Origin: Pseudoxanthomonas helianthi | GTDB taxonomy: Bacteria; Pseudomonadota; Gammaproteobacteria; Xanthomonadales; Xanthomonadaceae | Direction: 5' to 3' | Assembly: GCF_017939625.1 (NCBI RefSeq) | Contig: NZ_JAGKTC010000003.1 | Coordinates: forward strand, 62,001 to 126,000 | Length of the DNA stretch: 64,000 nucleotides | In this document: piece after piece, positions 59,576-64,000 of the stretch | Position numbering within the stretch: position 1 is the stretch's first letter | Layout: every line of letters starts with the position of its first letter | Position numbers and translations under genes: made by a program | Notes under the pieces: model-generated | Databases searched by the model: none | What the model was told of the DNA's origin: nothing | Seen by the model: the letters and a program-made list of their open reading frames with translations, nothing else

Positions 59576-62500
59576 ATGAACATCACCGAGCTGTCCATCC
59601 GCCGGCCCGTCACCACCATCATGCTGTTCGTGTCGATGGTGGTGATCGGCCTGATCGCCTCGTTCCGCCTGCCGCTGGAGGCCGAACCCGAGGCGACGAT
59701 TCCGTTCTTCTTCGTGCAACTGCCGTATGCGGGTTCCACCTCGGAAGAAGTGGAACGCAACATCGTGCGGCCGGTGGAAGAGGCGCTGGCCACGATGCCC
59801 GGCATCGAGTCGATGAACTCGCGCGCCAACGCCGAGGGCGGCTCGGTGCAGGTGCGGTTCAGCGACTGGGACAAGGACATCGCCATCGCCGCGTCCGACG
59901 CGCGCGAGCGCATCGACGCGATCCGCGACCAGTTGCCGGACGATTTCCGCCGCTACTTCGTCTACCGCTGGAGCACCAGCGACCGCGAGGCGATCAGCCT
60001 GCGCCTGAGTAGCAACATCGACCTGAGCGCGCGCGCCGACCTGATCGAACGCAGCATCAAGCAGCGCCTGGAGCGCCTGCCGGGCGTCGCCCGGGTCGAG
60101 GTGGAAGGCGTGGCCCAGCAGGAAGTGCTGGTGGCGTTGGACAAGGATCGCCTGACCGCGAACGGCGTGGCCTTGAACGATCTGGTGAAGCAGCTGCAGG
60201 CGGCGAATTTCTCCGTGTCCGCCGGCCAGATCACCGAATCCGGGCAACGCCTGCGGGTGCAGCCCAAGGGCGAACTGGCCCAGTTGCAGCAGCTGCGCGA
60301 CCTGCGCATCGACAAGCGCGGCACGCGGCTGTCCGACGTCGCCGACGTCGACCTGAAGCCGCAGCGCATGGATTACGTGCGGCGCATGGAAGGCAAGCCC
60401 AGCGTCGGCGTGGACATCTACAAGGAACGCGCGGCCAACCTGGTCGACCTGTCGCGCTCCGTGCGCGAGGAAGTGAAGCTGCTGGAGCAGGATCCGGCGA
60501 TGCAGGGCGTGAACATCGAGGTCACCGACGACCAGGGCCAGGCGGTGACCAGCTCGCTGCTGGCGCTGGCCGAGGCGGGCGCCATCGGCCTGCTGCTGTC
60601 GGTGATCGTGCTGTACGCGTTCCTGCGCCACTGGCCGTCCACGCTGATGGTGACCCTGGCCATCCCGATCTGCTTCATCATGACCCTCGGCTTCATGTAC
60701 TTCACCGGCATCACGCTGAACATCATCTCGATGATGGGCCTGCTGCTGGCGGTGGGCATGCTGGTCGACAACGCGGTGGTGGTGGTCGAGAGCATCTACC
60801 AGGAACGCGAGAAGTACCCGGGCAAGCCGTGGCTGGCTTCGATCGTCGGCACCCGCCACGTGGCCATCGCGCTGTCCGCGGGCACGCTGTGCCACTGCGT
60901 GGTGTTCCTGCCGATGATGTTCGGCGAGAAGAACATCATCACCATCTACCTGTCGCAGCTGGCGGTGACGATTTCGTTCTCGCTGCTGGCCTCTTGGCTG
61001 GTCGCGATCAGCCTGATCCCGATGCTATCGGCGCGGATGAAGACCCCGCCGGCGCTGAAGTCGCCGTTCATCACCCGGCTGCAGCAGCGCTACGCGCGCG
61101 CCCTGCGCTGGACCCTGGAACACCGCGGCTGGAGCGTGGCCGGCATCCTGCTCATCACCGCGGCCAGTTTCTGGCCGATGACCCATACCCAGGGCGGCGG
61201 CGACGACAACGACCCCAGCGAGATCAACATCTTCTACCAGTGGAAGGGCGCCTATTCCAAGGAGGAAATGGGCAAGGAAGTGGCGCGGGTCGAAGCCTTC
61301 GTCAACGCCAACCGCAAGCCGTTCCACATCGAGCGCGTGTACAGCCGCTACAGCGAAACCGGCTGGGCGCAGACCCGGTTGTTCCTCGACATCGAGGATC
61401 CGGAGCTGAGCAAGAAGATCCAGGAGGACGTGCGCAAGGGCCTGCCGCAATCGGCGCGCGCCAAGATCGGCATCGGCTGGCCGGGCATGGACGACCCCAA
61501 CGGCCAGGGCATCAGTTTCAGCCTGATCGGCGATTCGTCGCAGACCCTGCAGGAACTGGCCGAGGACGTGGTGCCGATGCTGGCGCGCAATCCGAAGCTG
61601 CGCGACGTGCGCGTGGATACCGGCGACGCCAATACCGAGCTGGCGGTGCGGGTGAACCGCGAACGCGCGGCCGCCTACGGCTTCAGTGCGCAGCAGGTGG
61701 CGCAGTACGTCAGCATGGCGTTGCGCGGCTCTTCGCTGCGCGACTTCCACCGCGGGGAGATCGAAATCCCGGTCAACGTGCGTTTCGCCGGCTCCGAGAA
61801 CTACGGCGTCGAGGACCTGTCGACCTTCATGGTGCGCGCGCCCAACGGCAGCGAGGTGCCGCTGCTGGCGATGGTCGACGTCGGGGTCAATCCGGCCGCG
61901 ACCTCGATCCAGCGCCAGAGCCGGCAGACCATGCTGAAGGTGGAAGCAAGCCTGGCCAAGGACGTGTCGATGCAGGACGCGCGCAAGGCCATCGAATCCA
62001 CCTTGAACGGCATGCAGTTCCCGCCGGGCTACGGCTATACCTTCGAAGGCGGCGGCTTCAACATCAACTTCGACGGCATGGCGCAAATGCAGCGGGCGAT
62101 CATGATCGCGCTGGTGCTGATGCTGGTGATCATGGCGGCGGTGTTCGAATCGCTGCTGTTCCCGCTGGCGATCATGTCCTGCGTGCTGTTCTCGATCTTC
62201 GGCGTGTACTGGCTGTTCTGGATCACCGGCACCGAGATGAACATCATGGCGGTGATCGGCATCCTGGTGCTGATGGGCGTGGTGGTGAACAACGGCATCG
62301 TGATGATCGAGCACATCAACAACCTGCGACGGCGAGGCTTGCCGCGCACCCAGGCATTGGTCGAAGGCAGCAAGGAACGCCTGCGCCCGATCATGATGAC
62401 CATGGGCACGGCGATCCTGGCGATGATCCCGATCGCGTTGTCGACCAAGACCGCGGACGGCATGCCGCCGTACTACCCGATGGCCCGCGCCATCGCCGGT

Positions 62501-62647
62501 GGCCTGGCGTTCTCGACCGTGGTCAGCCTGCTGTTCCTGCCGACCATCTACGCGATCCTGGACGACCTGCGCATCGGTACGAAGCGCCTGATGGGCAGGG
62601 CGCGGATGACCCGTGCGCAGCGGCGTGAGGCGCAGGCCACGGCATGA
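59576..62647 (+). CDS. RND efflux permease 2 (altered proton relay)
   Basis: A 1,023-residue RND permease of ordinary length, beginning MNITELSIRRPVTTIMLFVS. It has 12 predicted membrane segments and both porter loops, but the proton-relay positions differ: D398-N399 (GMLVDNAVVVVES) in place of two aspartates, and N905 (GVVVNNGIVMIEH) in place of the lysine. The equivalents (AcrB D408 and K940) are needed for proton-driven transport. Start ATG 59576, 4 bases after the first permease; an in-frame ATG at 59543 lies inside it. Likely assembles with permease 1. Confidence 0.92.
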   Translation: MNITELSIRRPVTTIMLFVSMVVIGLIASFRLPLEAEPEATIPFFFVQLPYAGSTSEEVERNIVRPVEEALATMPGIESMNSRANAEGGSVQVRFSDWDKDIAIAASDARERIDAIRDQLPDDFRRYFVYRWSTSDREAISLRLSSNIDLSARADLIERSIKQRLERLPGVARVEVEGVAQQEVLVALDKDRLTANGVALNDLVKQLQAANFSVSAGQITESGQRLRVQPKGELAQLQQLRDLRIDKRGTRLSDVADVDLKPQRMDYVRRMEGKPSVGVDIYKERAANLVDLSRSVREEVKLLEQDPAMQGVNIEVTDDQGQAVTSSLLALAEAGAIGLLLSVIVLYAFLRHWPSTLMVTLAIPICFIMTLGFMYFTGITLNIISMMGLLLAVGMLVDNAVVVVESIYQEREKYPGKPWLASIVGTRHVAIALSAGTLCHCVVFLPMMFGEKNIITIYLSQLAVTISFSLLASWLVAISLIPMLSARMKTPPALKSPFITRLQQRYARALRWTLEHRGWSVAGILLITAASFWPMTHTQGGGDDNDPSEINIFYQWKGAYSKEEMGKEVARVEAFVNANRKPFHIERVYSRYSETGWAQTRLFLDIEDPELSKKIQEDVRKGLPQSARAKIGIGWPGMDDPNGQGISFSLIGDSSQTLQELAEDVVPMLARNPKLRDVRVDTGDANTELAVRVNRERAAAYGFSAQQVAQYVSMALRGSSLRDFHRGEIEIPVNVRFAGSENYGVEDLSTFMVRAPNGSEVPLLAMVDVGVNPAATSIQRQSRQTMLKVEASLAKDVSMQDARKAIESTLNGMQFPPGYGYTFEGGGFNINFDGMAQMQRAIMIALVLMLVIMAAVFESLLFPLAIMSCVLFSIFGVYWLFWITGTEMNIMAVIGILVLMGVVVNNGIVMIEHINNLRRRGLPRTQALVEGSKERLRPIMMTMGTAILAMIPIALSTKTADGMPPYYPMARAIAGGLAFSTVVSLLFLPTIYAILDDLRIGTKRLMGRARMTRAQRREAQATA

Positions 62648-63342
62648 ACGGGAACGCCACCCTCGGTTTGCGGCGCGACGGACGCGTGGCCGGCGCCCTG
62701 TATCTCGTGGTGGTGCTGACCGGCATGTTCTGCCTGGCCTACGTGCCGTCGCAGTCGGGCGGCATGATCGCCGAGGCTGCCGCGCACGCGGGCCTGTTCC
62801 GTGCGGGCATCGCGGCGTTCCTGGCGATGCAGGTCGCCTTCCTGCTGCTGCCGTTCGCGCTGTATCGGGTGTTTGCCGACGTGAACCGAGGCGCCGCCAC
62901 GTTGATGGTGGCGCTGGCCGCGGTCAGCGTGCCGATCGGCCTGGTGGCGGTGACGCACCGGATGGAAGCCTTGTCGCTGCTGGAAACCGCCGGTGCCAAT
63001 GCCGCCGACTCGGCGAATGCCGCGTTCGCGCTGTGCCTGCAGCGTTATGGCCACGGCCTGCGCATCGCCAGCCTGTTCTGGGGATTGTGGCTGCTGCCGT
63101 TCGGCTGGCTGGTGTTGCGCTCCGGCCGGATACCGCGCGTGCTGGGCCTGCTGCTGGTGCTGGGCGGCGCGGGATATGTCGCGCAGGTATTCGGCGGGCT
63201 GGTGCCGCGCGTCGCGGATTCCGCGCTGATGGGCTACGTGCGCATGCCCGCAGCCTTGGGCGAAATCGGCAGCTGTTTGTGGCTGCTGGCATTCGGAGCG
63301 CGCGTCGGCCGCGGCGGTGCGCCGCAATCCTCATTGTCCTGA
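62644..63342 (+). CDS. DUF4386-type membrane protein
   Basis: A 232-residue protein with six hydrophobic segments: GALYLVVVLTGMFCLAYVPS, AGIAAFLAMQVAFLLLPFAL, TLMVALAAVSVPIGLVAV, IASLFWGLWLLPFGWLVLRS, VLGLLLVLGGAGYVAQVFGG and a final LWLLAFGARVG. The pattern and the 'RxxxxLYLxxxxxGxF' opening fit DUF4386, of unknown function. It overlaps the pump stop (ATGA at 62644-62647), so it is part of the tandem-RND operon. Confidence 0.8.
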   Translation: MNGNATLGLRRDGRVAGALYLVVVLTGMFCLAYVPSQSGGMIAEAAAHAGLFRAGIAAFLAMQVAFLLLPFALYRVFADVNRGAATLMVALAAVSVPIGLVAVTHRMEALSLLETAGANAADSANAAFALCLQRYGHGLRIASLFWGLWLLPFGWLVLRSGRIPRVLGLLLVLGGAGYVAQVFGGLVPRVADSALMGYVRMPAALGEIGSCLWLLAFGARVGRGGAPQSSLS

Positions 63343-63351
63343 GAGCTCCCG

Positions 63352-63777
63352 ATGCAGACGACCGCCCGTCCTTCGCGCGCACTGCTCGATCCGCCGCTGC
63401 CATTGCGGGTGAAGCTGTCCGCGCTGTGGGCCAGCCTGACCTTCTGTTACCTCTACGGCGATTATTTCGGGCTCTACAAGCCCGGGAAACTCCAGCACAT
63501 ACTGGACGGCGCAGGTCCGATGGGTCCGGCCAGCCAGGGTTCGCTGCTGTTCGTCGCGCTGTTGCTGGTGGTGCCCGGACTGATGGTGTTCATGTCGCTG
63601 GCGTTGCCAACGCGGCTCGCGCGCTGGTTCAACATCGGGCTCGCACTGTTCTATGCGGTCTTCGTGGCGATGACGATGCCCGGCGCATGGTGGTTCTACC
63701 TGGCCTACAGCGGCATCGAAATCATGCTGTGCGCGGTGATCGCATGGTTGGCGTGGCGCTGGCCACGCGCTGGTTAG
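63352..63777 (+). CDS. DUF6326-type small membrane protein
   Basis: A 141-residue, four-helix membrane protein starting after a basic leader with KLSALWASLTFCYLYGDYFG and LYKPGKLQHIL, then [38 protein letters not shown] and WWFYLAYSGIEIMLCAVIAW. The YGDYFGLY-PGKL segment is characteristic of DUF6326. Nine bases follow the DUF4386 gene. Function unknown; last gene of the presumed operon. Confidence 0.78.
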   Translation: MQTTARPSRALLDPPLPLRVKLSALWASLTFCYLYGDYFGLYKPGKLQHILDGAGPMGPASQGSLLFVALLLVVPGLMVFMSLALPTRLARWFNIGLALFYAVFVAMTMPGAWWFYLAYSGIEIMLCAVIAWLAWRWPRAG

Positions 63778-63817
63778 AAGCAGCGCTCAGACCAGTTCCG
63801 TAGGTCGGGGTAATGCT

Positions 63818-64000
63818 TCAGATCAGCTTGCCCAGCATGCGCAGTCCGCCGGTCCACACGCCGATGGCGGTGCCCAGGCTGGTCAGGAAGAAGTTCAGCA
63901 GCACGCGCGCCACGCGGTTGCGATACCAGCCGCGCACGCTTTGCACGTCGTCGCGCAGGGCCAGGAAGTCCGCGTAGGTCGGTTTTCGCACGGTCGCTTC
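63818..64000 (-). CDS. TraB/GumN family protein, C-terminal part
   Basis: Only the last 60 residues are in the window; the gene continues past the right edge. They read KPTYADFLALRDDVQSVRGW, then YRNRVARVLLNFFLTSLGTA, IGVWTGGLRMLGKLI. This ending, with RNRVARVLL-FFLTSLGTA and a terminal G--GK hydrophobic helix, is typical of TraB-domain (PrgY/TraB-like) membrane proteins. Their domain is related to GumN/haem-binding TIKI-like folds; a function cannot be assigned here. It converges with the tandem-RND operon; 40 bases separate the stops. Confidence 0.7.
   Translation of the reverse strand, partial: EATVRKPTYADFLALRDDVQSVRGWYRNRVARVLLNFFLTSLGTAIGVWTGGLRMLGKLI

Noticed and set aside
55921-59913. 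A 1,330-codon open frame antisense to the first tandem RND permease
   Set aside because: Rich in H, Q, R and D, no recognisable domain; a codon-bias shadow of the real gene.

Overview
This is a GC-rich chromosomal window that reads as a member of the Lysobacteraceae (Xanthomonadaceae), in the Lysobacter/Luteimonas/Xanthomonas neighbourhood. The grounds are gene content (methionine synthase split into two genes, a transmembrane repetitive protein, a NAD-dependent glutamate dehydrogenase of about 1,680 residues, a YtrA/ABC/DUF2884 locus) and the intergenic repeats typical of that family. I see no rRNA, tRNA, CRISPR array, phage or insertion sequence. Genes are tightly packed, many with ATGA, GTGA or TAATG junctions. 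Gaps are filled mostly by palindromic repeats.

Layout. 1-4.2 kb: N-terminus of a subclass B3-like metallo-beta-lactamase, purB, a multi-hairpin repeat, fumC and a small membrane protein. 4.2-8.2 kb: a leftward operon of a small membrane protein, a YtrA-type GntR repressor, an ABC ATPase and permease, and two paralogous DUF2884 envelope proteins, with an operator-promoter in front. 8.3-12.1 kb: glutathione peroxidase, FKBP isomerase, UDP-glucose dehydrogenase, SlyX, DUF2058. 12.2-19.1 kb: MFS permease, a permuted-papain amidase, two-gene MetH and an ArsR-methyltransferase regulator with a 30-bp palindrome at its start. 19.2-27 kb: acyl-CoA dehydrogenase, DUF885 lipoprotein, PD40 propeller protein, TonB-dependent receptor with DUF2946 protein, GNAT. 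27-32.2 kb: TetR-MFP-RND efflux operon. 32.6-42.2 kb: NAD-glutamate dehydrogenase, NAD kinase, 5'-nucleotidase and small hypothetical genes. 42.3-51.9 kb: sbcB-kmo, a GacA/UvrY-like regulator, rne with a long leader, divergent rluC, a TonB-domain lipoprotein, phhB, nfuA. 52-54.7 kb: transmembrane repetitive protein and two c-type cytochromes. 55-63.8 kb: MFP plus two tandem RND permeases, two small membrane proteins, and the C-terminus of a TraB/GumN-family protein.

How the genes work together. The most interesting link is regulatory. An exact GGTG-N16-CACC palindrome, which I recall as the YtrA-site pattern reported in Xanthomonas, occurs in front of the ytrA operon and again, 47 kb away, in front of the tandem RND efflux operon. 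This suggests one repressor controls both an ABC exporter and an RND pump. In the tandem pump the second RND subunit lacks two residues of the proton relay (D398-N399 instead of DD; N905 instead of K), whereas the first keeps them, pointing to a heteromeric pump with one proton-conducting and one non-conducting subunit. The MetH pair and the ArsR-methyltransferase form a likely methionine/SAM-cycle module with its own operator. These functional links are inferences from sequence alone.
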